Part shown: in pieces, positions 1 to 11,156 of the stretch
Position numbering within the stretch: the stretch's first letter is position 1
Layout of the letters: each line of letters opens with the position of its first letter
From: Nemertoderma westbladi
Lineage: Eukaryota; Xenacoelomorpha; Nemertodermatida; Nemertodermatidae
Assembly: GCA_032718475.1 (NCBI GenBank)
Contig: JAUCBJ010005356.1
Span: forward strand, 1 to 30,205
Length of the DNA: 30,205 nt
Direction: 5' to 3'
The notes under the pieces: model-generated
What the model saw: only the letters and a program-made list of their open reading frames with translations
Database searches by the model: none
Told to the model about the DNA's origin: nothing
Position numbers and translations under genes: made by a program

Positions 1-220
1 AATCAATCGAATAATACAGTAGGCTTGACCGCAAATAAATTTAAGCCCACGAATCCAGTCTCCCGGTGTTATAAACGGGTCATTTGGACGCGCATGGACT
101 GGCTTCGGCTAATGTTTTTGGTTTGTTTTGTATTAAATCTTATCATCTTACAAAAGGCAGATTATCAATAAAGACATATAAATTTCGGCAGGTTAAACTG
201 CTGAAGGTCTATAAAAGCGC
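1..220 (+). repeat. Structured LTR-end module, copy A
   Basis: This is the first of three related copies of a roughly 210-bp sequence; the others are at 16595-16800 (+) and 26701-26906 (-). It contains a possible stem GGCTT/AAGCC. A second stem pairs 55-61 (CCAGTCT) with 96-102 (GGACTGG) and has an inner CCCG/CGGG helix at 62-65 and 76-79. A third hairpin pairs 184-191 (TTCGGCAG) with 198-205 (CTGCTGAA) around the loop GTTAAA. It ends in AAAAGCGC like the other copies. In those copies it sits at the inner end of an LTR-like region, so this is probably the 3' end of another BEL-type LTR cut by the window edge. No coding follows it that I can identify. Confidence 0.7.
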
Positions 221-974
221 GTACAGCCCGCTTGGGGACAAGTAGGAGCATCACTTCACCACTGGTGTTAGTATATATTAGGAGGGTGTGGGCTTAGATG
301 GGATTGGCATATTTGGCTAAGAACACCGAACGCGCTCCCGTGAAATGGAGGGTTGTCGGCTTCTTCCCTCCAAGGTCACAAGCGTACAAACGTATTTCAT
401 CCCAACACTCAATGTTAGACCAGGGATATGTGGCAGGATATAAGGCGCTTGTGATTGCGTATGAACTCGTCGCACCTCCTACCGAGCTCATAGGGCGATG
501 TGAGGCTCTGCTGGTTGGCCACTCGCATCTTTAATGCCGTATTTCGTATGAATGAATGAATAATTCGTTTAATTTCCTGTACATATGGAGGAATGTAAAT
601 AGGAAAATTACCGTTAATCACAAACACAGATTACATAAAGCTTTATAATTACAGAAATAATACGTTAAAATTACTTTAAAAAGTATGATAAATTCCCCCC
701 CCCCCCCCCCCCCCCGGTAGCTAAAAATTGAATATTTCCAGTAAAAATAAATAAAACTTTAAACCGTATATGTCACTTGTTAGCTGAGATTAGCAACTTA
801 ATAAAAATTAAAATCCGGCTAAGTAAAATAATAAATTAATAAATAAAAATTGAAAATACGTTGACAATTGAACGATAAGCCTACAAACTAGATAAGTGAA
901 ATAAAATTAAATTAAATTAAAAATAACGTGCCAATATTTAAGAATTGTAGATAAAACTATACATAAATAAAATA
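221..974. other. Non-coding stretch with a 21-base poly(C) run
   Basis: No convincing gene is seen. Open frames of 65-78 codons exist on both strands around 294-534, but they overlap one another and show no recognisable motif. An uninterrupted run of 21 C lies at 695-715. The rest from 540 to 970 is AT-rich. Confidence 0.5.
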
Positions 975-2560
975 TCATTGCATGAAAATCGGTATCTCAT
1001 TGTTTATTATATATCTAATAGCACTTGGACCGAAAGAGTTTTGAAACATCTTGGTCCGTTTATCAGTCATTCTGTAATTATTGCGAGTTGCGGTGGAGTT
1101 TGATCGGCAACCAATAATGAAAGCGTGTAGAGGATGACTCGGCGTGTCCACATTCTTCTTTACCATGTTGGTGAACTGTTTGGAAAACGCATCGTTTATA
1201 ATGTTCATGTAAACATGTTTTTCAATTTTTGAGTGTTTGGCAAACAGCGACAGTGGCCTCTTTAACTTCTTTTTGAGATTCTTTGGAATGAGGGGGACCC
1301 ACGCAACCGCACAGTACATATATTGTGGTACAATGTAAGTTTCAAAGAGAAATATTTTTGTATCTTTATTTGCAAACCGGATGAAAAAACTGAATCGGCG
1401 AACTATGTAATTTACCCTTTTTATAAGTTTAAATATATGAGTTTTCCATGATAGATTATTTGCAATCCATATTCCAAGATGTTTCACTTCGGACGGACGC
1501 GGAACCTCGTCACCATCTATGTAGATTATTTCTTCTGCGATATCTAGAACTTTCTGTTCTTTAAAGTTCATTGGAATGAAACATAGTTCTTCAGATTTCT
1601 TTGCGTTTATCTTTAAGTTTTTTCCATGTGATAGCTCAACAATTCGCTGTATGTTAGACTTATATTTGTCATTTTCTGCGGAATGCCTTATCGCCTGTAG
1701 ATTTCTTGAGTCATCAGAATATTTTGCTAGGGATCCATCGTCAGCTCGAATTTCATCAGTGTCTTTGGTAAACAAAGGTCCACTAAGAGGACCCCCTTTG
1801 GGAAAACCAACTTTCAGTGAAATAGAGGAAGATATGTTTTTTCCAGATTTAACCGATTGAGAGAAACCACTCATGTATGAGTGAAGCCAGCTGGCCAACC
1901 AACGCATCTCTATTGGTAATTCGTCTAAAAGTCTGTTTAAAAACTTGTTTTGTAACACTGTGTTAAAAGCAGATGAGTAGTCTATGAATAAACATTTTAC
2001 AATTGTGTGTCTTTCATCTAACGCTTTTGTAATCTGATGAAGGAGGTATAAGATCGCATCAGCTGTAGAATAACCTTTTTTGTATGCAAATTGAAAAATA
2101 TCATCAGTGGATTTACTTGCATTACGAAATATATCTAGAGCCAATCTGTCTAAACACCTAGAACTCAAAGGAGTAACACATACTGGTCTGAAGCTGGTTT
2201 TTTCAGAAAATGATGAATCACATCTTTTAGGTAAGGCAGCTGTCAAAGACGAATTCCAACATTGCGGGTATTTTTGTTGATGGAAACTATCTCTGAATAG
2301 TGAAGCATAAGGTATAGAAAGTTCTTTTGCAAAGGTTTTATAGCAAATTGCAGAAACAATGCTACTACTGTACCTTGGGCTGTATTCGGTTTCAATTTAC
2401 GTATTAATTTCTCAACCACAATCGGATCAACATGAATATCATTATCATAGGTGGTACCATTATATATAGGCTCATCCTTATTCACATCCTCGTTAAATCT
2501 AGTGAAGAAATTATTAAGACTCTCGACTTCATTTTCATCAAATTTATGAACTTGGTGTTT
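975..2560 (-). pseudogene. CR1-like non-LTR reverse transcriptase (broken)
   Basis: This encodes the palm and thumb of a LINE reverse transcriptase, which copies element RNA into DNA at the target site. The main open frame is 975-2246. It shows FRPVCVTPLSSRCLDRLALD (fingers, like the RPV-LTP-LSK-LER motif of CR1/L2/Rex elements), FIDYSSAFN (motif A, catalytic D), GFPKGGPLSGPLF (motif B, where PQG-LSPLLF is usual) and KYSDDS (motif C, both D kept, YADD altered). A thumb motif HLGIWIANNLSW follows. The preceding part lies in another frame at 2243-2485 (VVEKLIRKLKPNTAQGT) and in fragments up to about 2560, so at least one frameshift breaks it. Endonuclease and ORF1 are not seen. The methionine at 2246 is not the true start. 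The clade call is by motif similarity only. Confidence 0.85.
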
Positions 2561-3201
2561 TTTCCTTATACAGGTATCAGATAGTTTGTACAGAATCTAA
2601 GAGCGCGTTTACGAAATGACTGAGTATTAGCAGCAGAAACTTTTACTTTCTCGCCCGTCTCGGTCTCATAAGTAGCGATACCCACCCATAAGATTGAAAT
2701 CCATAATTTGGGACGTATCAACAGGCGCATTGATATCTCGGAGGTTTTTAAACTGTGTTAATACACCCTCCTTTACAACAGTCCACCAAGGTTCCTCATT
2801 GCTACCACCACCCAACAGTCTCCGTTAAACCTGGTTGCGGGGTTGATAATGTTTTGCACTTTGGATGGTTGAAGAAGGTCCAGGGTGACTGGAAGGAAGA
2901 GCCATCCGTGGCTTATTCGCTAAGAGGTGGATATTAGATAGAATCCGCCGGGCCTTTTCGGGGCGAAATGTTTGTTTCGTTGCGAATCCGGTCCAAAACA
3001 GTTTTCCTAATACGGCCAGGCCCGTGGACCATCGGGACACCCACACTCCTTGAGAATCTTCAACACCCTCCTTTTCATCTTAACCGGCACAGAGCGGCGT
3101 ATCTGTGGAACGCGAAGAGGAGGTGATACAGGTGGGTGTGGGTGGACTGCAACATATCTTGGAATGTTTTCGTAGATTACTTGCATCACGAGTGGAATAG
3201 G
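2561..3201. other. Decayed sequence between LINE relic and zinc-finger fragment
   Basis: Short open frames occur on the minus strand (2825-3046, 3007-3189) with proline- and arginine-rich translations but no recognised domain. They lie upstream of the LINE relic in its orientation and may be decayed parts of the same element. I see no intact gene. Confidence 0.35.
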
Positions 3202-3453
3202 CTATTTACAACCAGTAAATTTACAGTTGTATATGATGTTTGTTGCAAGACGTTGACGCTTGAGATGGATTTCTTTTTGATGCCGCATCAAGTTTGCAGC
3301 ATCAACAAACTCCTTCTTGCAGGTAGGACACGACTTCAGAGAACTACGATCGTTACAAGTATGTTTCTTTCGCGCCTTTGCGTTCGTAAAGTAAAGATGA
3401 CACTTGCTGTACTTCCACGCCTTGCAGAAGCTTCTTCTTTTTAGCTTTACCAA
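3202..3453 (-). pseudogene. Short C2H2 zinc-finger fragment
   Basis: An 83-codon open frame contains one clear C2H2 finger, CPTCKKEFVDAANLMRHQKEIH (C-x2-C-x12-H-x4-H), in its second half. A more degenerate cysteine/histidine cluster precedes it (CHLYF...KKHTC). The finger binds zinc and usually nucleic acid. The frame ends at 3202 without further fingers. It lies on the same strand as the LINE relic and about 640 bp upstream of it, so it could be a remnant of that element's first ORF, or an exon of a host zinc-finger gene. The sequence does not decide between these. No start context or splice site was assigned. Confidence 0.5.
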
Positions 3454-5090
3454 ACATCTCTATACCAGTAATATAATACTGTAATATAATCATATAATAT
3501 ACAACCAATACAACAATAGGCTAAGTTCAAATTAAAATGTAAATGCTACGCAGTCAACCGAATGACAAAAAAATATGCTACAGTTTAGTAATAAATAAAG
3601 TCAGTTTCAGATCAGTTTCTCGTATTGAAGTTTCAATTATCCCGCAGTAACGGTACCGGTAGGCCTACGGTACAAACTGTTTGTATGTACTGACCGAAAC
3701 TGAAAGTTTGTTAAAATATTTGATGCAGATGTACCGGAACCGGTCGTGAATAATAATTCAGTTTATATTCGCCATTACCGGTATTTACTTAAAATTAATG
3801 ATAATTTACAATAAATAATTAATCAATTGTATTTATTTTATTTTTAGAGCTTTAGCATAGCATACTCTTAGTGCGGGCCATTGACGTACTTCCCGGTTCA
3901 ATGATTTAATCATTGGTTCAATCAATTGGTTCCCAATAAAAAGACAAATTTATCATAGTTTTAAGAAGGCGCAGAGGAAATTGAAATCATAAGTTTCGAA
4001 AATTCATTTTAAAAAACAATAACTTTTGTTGAAATTTCATGAGTACAAAAAAACGATCGATCTTTGGATCCCACTCAATAATATGTGAAATATTTTATTA
4101 ACATATAAATAATTTAAATACATTAATTTTTAAATAAGGTAAATGTGAAAAAAAAGGAGCGCCGGTGCTGTCTATCAAGATAAAATGAAAAATTTCAAAT
4201 AATTCTCGAATTATTTCTCGAATATTTCTGACTGAAATCAGAACAGTTGAAACAGAGAGGATCTAAGGCCAGAAGGATGTGGATTAATTTTGGCCAAAAA
4301 TGCTTAGATTTAGAGCGAAAAAGGCCCCAAAACGGTACTTTTGGGCTTTATTGTGTAAAAAATGGCCGCAGGTCTATTTGAATAAAAATTGCTCGTTGGC
4401 AATGGATGTAAGCTGGAACGGTAGCGACAGGGTATTCTGCTTACCCCGCGGTTCAGACAGTCAGATGGTTCTGCCACCACGAAACGGCCCGGCCCAGTAT
4501 GATGAAAATCCTGGAGATTAGATGCAGCGACAATATTCTGTAGTCTGAGACGTAATTCTAACCAAAACAATAAACGGATCTCAATATAACAGGTTTATGT
4601 TTTATTTTTGAGAGTACTGTAATCAGCTGTTATTTGCGTCAATTTTCCCCTCGAGAAGGATCAATTTTCGAATGCGTCGAAAATCCCCCCCCCCCCCCCT
4701 CTCCCTATCTGGCATCATATCATATCGACCTAAACTAACAGTAAGTTTCTTTCACTTTGAGAATAATTTTCACTATCACTTGCATTTGCCTATTATTATT
4801 ATGACTTGATGCGAATGGATGGTGACGAACATATTCCTACTACTGTATTAAAAGGAAAAATTGCCCGAATGTGGTTTGTGAAGAGACATACATGCGTAGT
4901 ATATGGAGCAAAGAAAGATGAGTCATTAAGAATTGCTTCAGTTGACGGAATATTAAAATTAAAAGTGTCAGCACTACTACTACTAGTACTTAACTTGTAC
5001 TATCGGCATGCTACATCGTAGCTGCATTATATATATTACATATATATTTAGAATGCTGTGTCGGCTTGTCAACAAATATGCGCTGCCACA
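3454..5090. other. AT-rich non-coding DNA
   Basis: No gene is supported. ACCGGT palindromes are clustered at 3650-3790. A run of 15 C lies at 4685-4699. Open frames at 4300-4570 occur on both strands, overlap each other and show no domain. The segment at 4806-5021 is also open but featureless. Confidence 0.5.
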
Positions 5091-5765
5091 ACTCTCTGAC
5101 ACCCATGACAATTTCTAGATAATTCACATCTTCAAGGCCAGTGTCCTCTAAGAGGCGTCTCAAGAAAGTTGTCCGTCATGCCTATTCACTTCATGAGGTA
5201 GCCAAAGTACAAGATTATGCACTGGTTAGTCCTCACGCACAAAGCAATGTCCTGCAAAGCGGAGGCGGCTCCTTTCAATTGTCAAGCTAGGGGAGACTAA
5301 TGAAACAGCTCCAATGTTGTATAGAGTCTGGTTGGAGATGTGTTTTATGTACATGACACAAAGTAACCCGGCGCAGATATTTGGTATCCTCTGTAGTTAG
5401 AGCCCAGCATGGACTTGTTACTGCTGCCAGAAATAATCGAACCTTGAGCTACCGTTTTTATTCTATGGGACTTCCAAATCCTGGATAGACTATTCAATTC
5501 GCCCATGGCTTTCCCTTACCTATTTATTCACCTGAGTTCCAGTTCCATGATCCCAGGTAACAAGAAGTCATCCACATGCTCAAGCAATCCATTTCTGGAG
5601 CTTATTCCCTTACGATCAGACATTTCTTGAGGGCTGTCAAGTTTCACTACCATCACCCCATCTTTATAAAGATGGTCTAAGGACATGCGTAGAACATAAT
5701 CAACCACAATGAAGTGTGCAAGTGTGTTACCCTGAAGAATCCCGCATAAGAAGCTACGCGGACCT
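5091..5765 (-). pseudogene. RTE-like LINE reverse transcriptase relic
   Basis: Translating the minus strand from about 5765 gives GILQGNTLAHFIVVDYVLRMSLD, which matches the motif B region (GVLQGDTLAP...VLDYVLR) of a reverse transcriptase type very common in marine invertebrates. A later stretch, after stop codons, reads GELNSLSRIWKSHRIK, resembling the L--LSRIWKS segment that follows the palm in the same family. The YADD box is replaced by a degraded VDDF-like sequence. Several stops and frameshifts show it is dead. It lies just downstream of the zinc-finger gene on the same strand. Confidence 0.7.
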
Positions 5766-5855
5766 AAAAATACTTACCTATTATATAGAGATTTATATGA
5801 TTTTCTAAGTGCAATAATACAAAAATACAATCCATGTTTTTTTTTAACAAATCTT

Positions 5856-6015
5856 AGATAAAATACGATACGAAAAAAAGACGCATTTCGTATCATATCT
5901 GGAATTTTTCGTATCGTATCGCATTTTCTCATAATTGCATTCGTATCGTATCGTATGGTGAAAAATTGGTTCGTATCGTATCGCATTTTCGTATCGCTTC
6001 ATATCGTATCATGTC
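5856..6015. repeat. GTATC-rich simple repeat
   Basis: Irregular tandem copies of GTATC and GATAC (for example TCGTATCGTATCG several times) run through this stretch. They are followed by a run of 17 C at 6027-6043. It looks like slipped low-complexity DNA. Confidence 0.8.
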
Positions 6016-6114
6016 CCTGCCCATCACCCCCCCCCCCCCCCCCTCATAAATTGGCGCATTATATACATTTAGATATTGTTAGATATTGTAGATTTAGATA
6101 CTTTATAACCAGAG

Positions 6115-6782
6115 TTATACGTCGAAGTTATACAGTCTAGTCCCGCTGTGAGTTCGCTTATGTCTTGATAGGTGGCCTTGTTCAGAGAAACTTTTCTCAC
6201 ACACGTTGCATTTATACGGTTTCTCCCCACTGTGTGTTCGGCTGTGCTTGGTTAGATTACCGGGTTGAGAGAAACATTTCTCACACAGGTTGCAGGTATA
6301 CGGTTTCTCCCCACTGTGTGTTCGCATGTGCCTGGTCAGGCTGCTTCGTTCAGAGAAACGTTTCTGGCATAAGTTGCAGTTATACGACCTTTTGCTTTCG
6401 CCACTGTGCGTTCGCGCATGCCTTGTTAGGTGGCCTTGTTCAGAGAAACTTTTCGGACACTCATTGCAGTTAAACGGTTTCTCACCACTGTGCATTCGAA
6501 TATGCACGGTAAGGTGGCTTAGTTGAGAGAAACGTTTGTGGCAGATATCGCATTGGTATGGACGTTCACCGGTGTGGGTACGCTGGTGTCTGATTAGGTC
6601 GCCTTTCTTTACAAACGCTTTACCACAAGTATCACAGCTGAATGACTTCTCATTGGTGCGGCTTCCTTTCACAATATCCTGGTGTTGAATCCCAGAGGCA
6701 CCAGGCTGGTCGAAGGAATTATTCATACTTCCGGGTGTTAAGTCATCGTCTGAATCATCATGGGATCGTTGTGATTGGTCGT
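6115..6782 (-). CDS. C2H2 zinc-finger protein, exon 2 (six fingers)
   Basis: Last coding exon of a host DNA-binding protein that probably acts in the nucleus. A good splice acceptor (TTTCCTTTTCTAG, ending at 6783) precedes it. The exon opens with an acidic linker (DQSQRSHDDSDDDLTPGS), then has six canonical C2H2 fingers at residues about 209-373 of the joined 383-aa protein. Their first pairs read CDTC, CDIC, CNEC, CNLC, CNLC and CNVC. The linkers are TGERP/SGEKP type except a longer one (SGESKRS) between fingers 3 and 4. Fingers 2-6 share the KxFS core, suggesting internal duplication. Stop TAA is at 6115-6117. The exon joins 10673-11156 in phase 1: the last G of exon 1 plus AC makes an Asp codon. 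The target sequence cannot be told from this. Confidence 0.9.
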
Positions 6783-7467
6783 CTAGAAAAGGAAATGGAG
6801 TGGATCATTAAGGAATGATTAAGTTCAGAACATATTGCAATACAATAGGTTTAAATATAATTTCAATTAACAACATAATTTCATTTTAAAGATACATGAT
6901 GTCAAAATTAGCCAAAAAACTATGCCAATTAACAATGATGTGCTCTGGGTCATACAACATTTCAAAAACCAAAAATATACAATATTTCGCAAACCATATT
7001 GCATGATATACATTTTCGGTTATATTATATTTGAGGCTCAATGACAAACACTTTTGGCCATTCTCAGACAGATTTCTCTGAATTTTCACACAGACATTCT
7101 CTGACCTTTGTGTTACTTCATAGTAATACAATTATAATTAATAGATTTTCCGCTTCGAGCAGCACAAATGAAGAAAATATTGAGTTTATGACTTTTTTCT
7201 TCTATTTTTTTTTCCTTTTTTTTTAAATGTGTATCATTCCGTCAAGTTAAACAACAAGTTGCCCGGAAATTTAAGTAATATAACTTGCAATATGTAGCTA
7301 GTTGATAATTGCAATACACAATATAGTTAATTAGTTGGTAGTAGGGCCTACCGGTAATTGTTTTCTTTAGTAATATTTAGGAATTGTGGCATATACTAAG
7401 TGTTTTTTTATTTAATCAATTTTTAGTAATTGTTTTTTTAGTTAATACTTAATAGCTACCGCATGTT

Positions 7468-7525
7468 TACATACTATACATACAGACATATATGTGTACA
7501 TACTATACATACAGACGTATATGTG
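7468..7525. repeat. 29-bp tandem repeat, two copies
   Basis: Two adjacent 29-bp units (7468-7496 and 7497-7525) of the form TACATACTATACATACAGAC(A/G)TATATGTG differ at one base. A partial third copy follows. Confidence 0.9.
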
Positions 7526-8097
7526 TACTGTACATCTATACATACAGGTCTACGATATGGTGATATGGATGGATGGGCTGCCTGAGCTTATTTTCTCCAT
7601 TGGGTAAGGGTTGAATGGGTTGGATTTACTGTAATTCAATAATAGAAAAATAGTTCTCAGTTCATTCGTACATGTTTGTGTTCAAAATAAACAATTGTAA
7701 GTACCAAAATAAGCAAAGTCTCTGGTATTTTTCAAAATAATTATCTGGCTAGGTCTCTGTTTCAACTCTACTGTATAGTAGGCCTTACTACAGTAGCCTG
7801 TCGTATTAGCCCAAATACGGCAGTATAACTCTGGGATCAGAGAACGTGTAAATATTGACACGCGGCAATCCCCTGATACAGTACCAAGCATGTGTTTGAT
7901 ATAAATATTAGATTTATACTTCCATAACAATTCTCATTGATTTTGCAGGTCAATGTTATACTTAAAACAGTCAATTCGATATATTCTTTCGATTCCATAG
8001 GCGGTTTACACACCTACACCCACCCTATTTATCCCAATCCATCAATTTTTGTCACAGGTGGTGTGAGGATAATACATTATACAAAATGAGTTTTCCA

Positions 8098-8397
8098 TCC
8101 TGATAACTCTGTTTAATTTGACAATGTTTATAATAATAACTTCACCTCGACCCATAAGCATCAAACAGTCTTTCAATGTAATAAATCTGCCCAATAACTC
8201 ATTGAACCGAAATGACGCCCCTGGCAAACAACATAAATCAAAGCTAAAGTAAACATTATCTCTCCTTCATAGAGACTTATGTCTTCAATATACTACCCAG
8301 AGATAGTCAGTCCCAGGCTATACAAAATTAGTTACCTCGGAGCCAGCAGCTGCTACAGAGCATTACATAACACAAATCCATTTACTATAACATTGCC
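8098..8397. repeat. Duplicated intronic block, copy 1
   Basis: This is similar over its whole length to 9221-9565, in the same direction. Shared anchors are CTGATAACTCTGTTTAATT, AAGTAAACATTA, TCTTATGTCTTCAATA, CCCAGGCTATACA and CAGCTGCTACAGA. Small insertions and substitutions separate the copies. No coding sequence is seen. Confidence 0.85.
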
Positions 8398-8513
8398 TTT
8401 CTTTTCATTTCTTTGTTACATTCTCTCCTTTTGTGTAGTATCACGACACTTTAGTTCACAACTAATTTATTGCAGATAGATTATATAACATTAAGTAATT
8501 AATATAATCAGAT

Positions 8514-8646
8514 GGGGGGGGGGGGGGGGAGACAATTATGCAGAAATAGGAAAAATATAATAATAGGGATGAAAACAGTATAATTAAAAATGAATTAAGT
8601 CTATACAATATCCACAAGACTTGAAGCAGCCCCCCCCCCCCCCCCC
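8514..8646. repeat. Poly(G) and poly(C) runs
   Basis: Sixteen G at 8514-8529 and seventeen C at 8630-8646 are 100 bp apart and could pair with one another as a stem on either strand. Confidence 0.9.
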
Positions 8647-9059
8647 ACCCCTAAGCAGTCTCATCAAACCATCTGAATTATTGCAGGAGTGGAAAAAGTA
8701 TCACATTGTCCCAATCCAGATCAACTTGAGAGAGAAAGAGCAATGTTTATTTATTTAATTTTCAGATACATCACCAACACTTTCTTCTTTATGCTCATAT
8801 TAAGTATACCCTAAAAACTCTTAACCCAGTGGCCCCCTACTGTAAGAAATGTACATACGCCAAATGTCAATATGTGCGCCGCCTTGTCGGATTCCGAGTG
8901 GCCCACACCCGACCAGGTGTGCCCACTGCGGATCTTCCGTAGTAGACCAATTTGGTCAGGTCAAATCCAAACATTCACTGGAGATCACCAAATGGCGCGC
9001 TATGTGAAGTACCGTGCAGACATGATGATGAAAAATACCAACACCAGAAGCAGCCTGTT

Positions 9060-9235
9060 CTAATGAGCTGAGGACCGTTGGGCTCCCTCTAGTGATTCTA
9101 AGAGTACTCCTAAGTCATCAGCAAAGTCTAGATCAGTTAGGCACTTGGCAGGATTTCCTCGACTTCTGGATCCTGTAGGTGGAGTTACCATCACCCCATC
9201 ATCATTATTGAGTTCTCCAATCTGATAACTCTGTT
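9060..9235 (-). pseudogene. LINE reverse transcriptase fragment (motif C)
   Basis: The minus strand reads KCLTDLDFADDLGVLLESLEGAQ. This is the motif C region (TDLDFADDIALLSES...AQ) of the same invertebrate reverse transcriptase type as 5091-5765. Only about 50 codons survive. Upstream of it on the minus strand lies the block duplicated at 8098-8397. It is a dead fragment inside the intron. Confidence 0.8.
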
Positions 9236-9565
9236 TAATTGAACAATGTTTATAATAATATAACTTCATGATGTTTACACCGATATAAGCATCAAAACGT
9301 CTTGCAAGGCAATACATCTGCACAACAACTCATTGAATTGGAAGAACGCCCATGACAAAAATTATAAATCAAAGCCAAAGTAAACATTACATCTCACTAT
9401 ATATCCCCCATTATATCTCACATTAGATATATCTTATGTCTTCAATACACTATAATCAATCAGAGAAGGTCGGTCCCAGGCTATACATAATTTGTTACCT
9501 CTGAGCCAACAGCAGCTGCTACAGAATAATACATAACCCAAACCCATTTACTCTAACATTGATAG
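9221..9565. repeat. Duplicated intronic block, copy 2
   Basis: Second copy of the block at 8098-8397. It begins at the edge of the LINE fragment, so it may be flanking or internal DNA of a repeat that carried that fragment. An extra insertion around 9395-9430 lengthens it. Confidence 0.85.
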
Positions 9566-10186
9566 GTGTTGACATAACAATTGAAGAAGGCCTTAAGGAG
9601 AGGGGAAGCCCTTAATTTTGCAAATGTATTTTTTAAGTCGATTATGATGTGAAATTAAACTGAGACTTAAAATCTGATTGATTATATCTGTATTGCGATA
9701 ACTGTTCGCCCTAATTCTGTAGGCTTAATCATTGCCATTCTCATGGGAAGATAAATCGAAGCTTTGCTTCTCAAATTTTCGTAAAGTAATGGTACAGCGG
9801 TACATTAGGATTGGCACCACCTAACTTCAGGAATCAGTTATCTTCTCGGAGGCAATGTTCTCCAAGTTCGGAGACATTCTAGATGAGAAGAGGATTCGTC
9901 ATCTTCTAAAGAGGGGGAAGAGAAGAGGTCCTCTTTATTTAACACAACTTGATAAAATTTGAAATAAAGTTCAATTGATAAAAGAGTTTGAGTTGATAAG
10001 AGTTTGAGTCTTAATTTGAATTGAGTTATTATATACTGGTTGATTTGAGTTGATCTTCATAGTATAGGCCTAATTTTTTATTATTTTTTATTTTTTATTA
10101 TCTTTATTAAATTAAAATTATTAAAAGAAAAAGTGAGTATTAATAATAAAAGTTGTACAAAACATTAACTAGGGCCTATACAAATT
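9566..10186. other. AT-rich intronic DNA without recognisable features
   Basis: Only low-complexity AT-rich sequence is seen, with repeated GTTTGAGTT/GTTGAT words around 9980-10060 and runs of T and A at 10070-10140. Confidence 0.5.
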
Positions 10187-10295
10187 ATCCGGCGTATCAC
10201 CGGATTTTTCAACTATCCGGCCGGATTACCAGATAGCAGATTTTGTCCAAAATCCGCCGGATATCCGGCCTGATCGGATATACGGTGCACCCCTA
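10187..10295 (-). mobile_element. hAT-like transposon end
   Basis: Read on the minus strand, it starts TAGGGGTGCACCG and continues with repeated CCGGAT/ATCCGG words. This is the typical terminal and subterminal arrangement of hAT elements. No partner end or 8-bp duplication was found nearby, so it is probably a solo or truncated end. Confidence 0.55.
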
Positions 10296-10672
10296 CCCTA
10301 CACCCTATTATATGCTATATTATATTGCATAATAAAGTAAGTGTAGGCCTAGGGTATTCGTGAGTGATGAGATATTTTTAGGTAATTTAATTCGTAATTT
10401 AATTCGCACTGATGGAGCAGTAGTCTTGTAGTTCCCGTAGTGTGGTTAAGTTGAGTAGTGAGTGTTTTAGTTTTCAGTAGTTAGTCATTACCGAGCTGCC
10501 CTGTTGAATGCATGTTTGTTTGTTTTATATTGTTACAATATAATAATAAAATAAATAAAATAATATAATATATTTGGGCCGAAATATTGGCAATAATCTC
10601 AAGTTTTGGTCACCTACAGATCTGCTACCCGCCTTTAATCCTTTGCTAAGCATATATAAAATGGTAACTCAC

Positions 10673-11156
10673 CAATACCGGAAGCAGCTGTTAATATAGG
10701 GAGCGACTGGAAGTTGTAGGCATTGGAATGGTTTAAGTTAAAGTCGTCTAGAGACTGAGTAGTGAGGGGGGTCAATGGGGTAGTATCTGGAAGGAGACCA
10801 GGATTGGTGTGGGGTGGGGAGTGGGGTATTAAAGTGTTCGAGTCTCTTAAGAGACCGGGGCCTGTTCCAACATCTATAGGAGAGAACAACTCGTCCAAGC
10901 CATCGCTAACCTCACTTAAATCGGGTTTATATTCCAGTTCGTCTTCCGTCTTAATGACTATGATTTCCAGAACATCTGACCGGTCTGATTGTGGTTGTTG
11001 TGTAGAATAATGGTTTGAGTCGGTTGCGGTTACTGCGGGGGTATACGATATGCTGTTATAAGATAATAAAGTTGAACCGGCTGTATTATTACTCGTTTCA
11101 GATTCAATGGAGTTTGGTTTGTGTCTGTTGTCTACCAAACTCAGTTTGGGATCCAT
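10673..11156 (-). CDS. C2H2 zinc-finger protein, exon 1 (acidic N-terminus)
   Basis: First coding exon of the zinc-finger gene, 161 codons plus one base, starting at ATG 11156 (MDPKLSLVDN). An in-frame TGA at 11222-11220 with no ATG between supports this start. The exon is rich in S, T, P, D and E and has no folded domain that I recognise, as expected of a regulatory N-terminal region. It contains VIKTEDELE, which fits an extended psi-K-x-E SUMOylation consensus with acidic residues after it. Many finger proteins carry such a site, usually linked to repression. The exon ends at 10673 in GTATTG followed by the donor GTGAGT. It joins 6782 in phase 1, keeping the frame open through the six fingers for a total of 383 aa. 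The pogo-like element at 11226 lies just upstream. Confidence 0.85.

Larger units (their letters stand above)
6783..10672 (-). other. Intron of the zinc-finger gene (3.9 kb)
   Basis: Bounded by GTGAGT (donor, read on the minus strand from 10672) and CTAG (acceptor, at 6783). It contains a 29-bp tandem pair (7468-7525), a 300-bp block duplicated at 8098 and 9221, poly(G) and poly(C) runs, a LINE relic (9060-9235) and a hAT-like end (10187-10295). No further exon was recognised inside it, but a small alternative exon cannot be excluded. Confidence 0.75.

Noticed and set aside
298-534. 78-codon plus-strand frame
   Set aside because: It overlaps minus-strand frames of similar length and shows no family signature or context.
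4300-4570. Overlapping 73- and 86-codon frames on opposite strands
   Set aside because: There is no motif, no splice context and no supporting neighbour.
6165-6526. Plus-strand frames across the zinc fingers
   Set aside because: They are antisense shadows of the repeated finger codons.
8872-9063. 63-codon plus-strand frame as a gene
   Set aside because: No motif; it ends at the edge of a LINE fragment and has no coding context.
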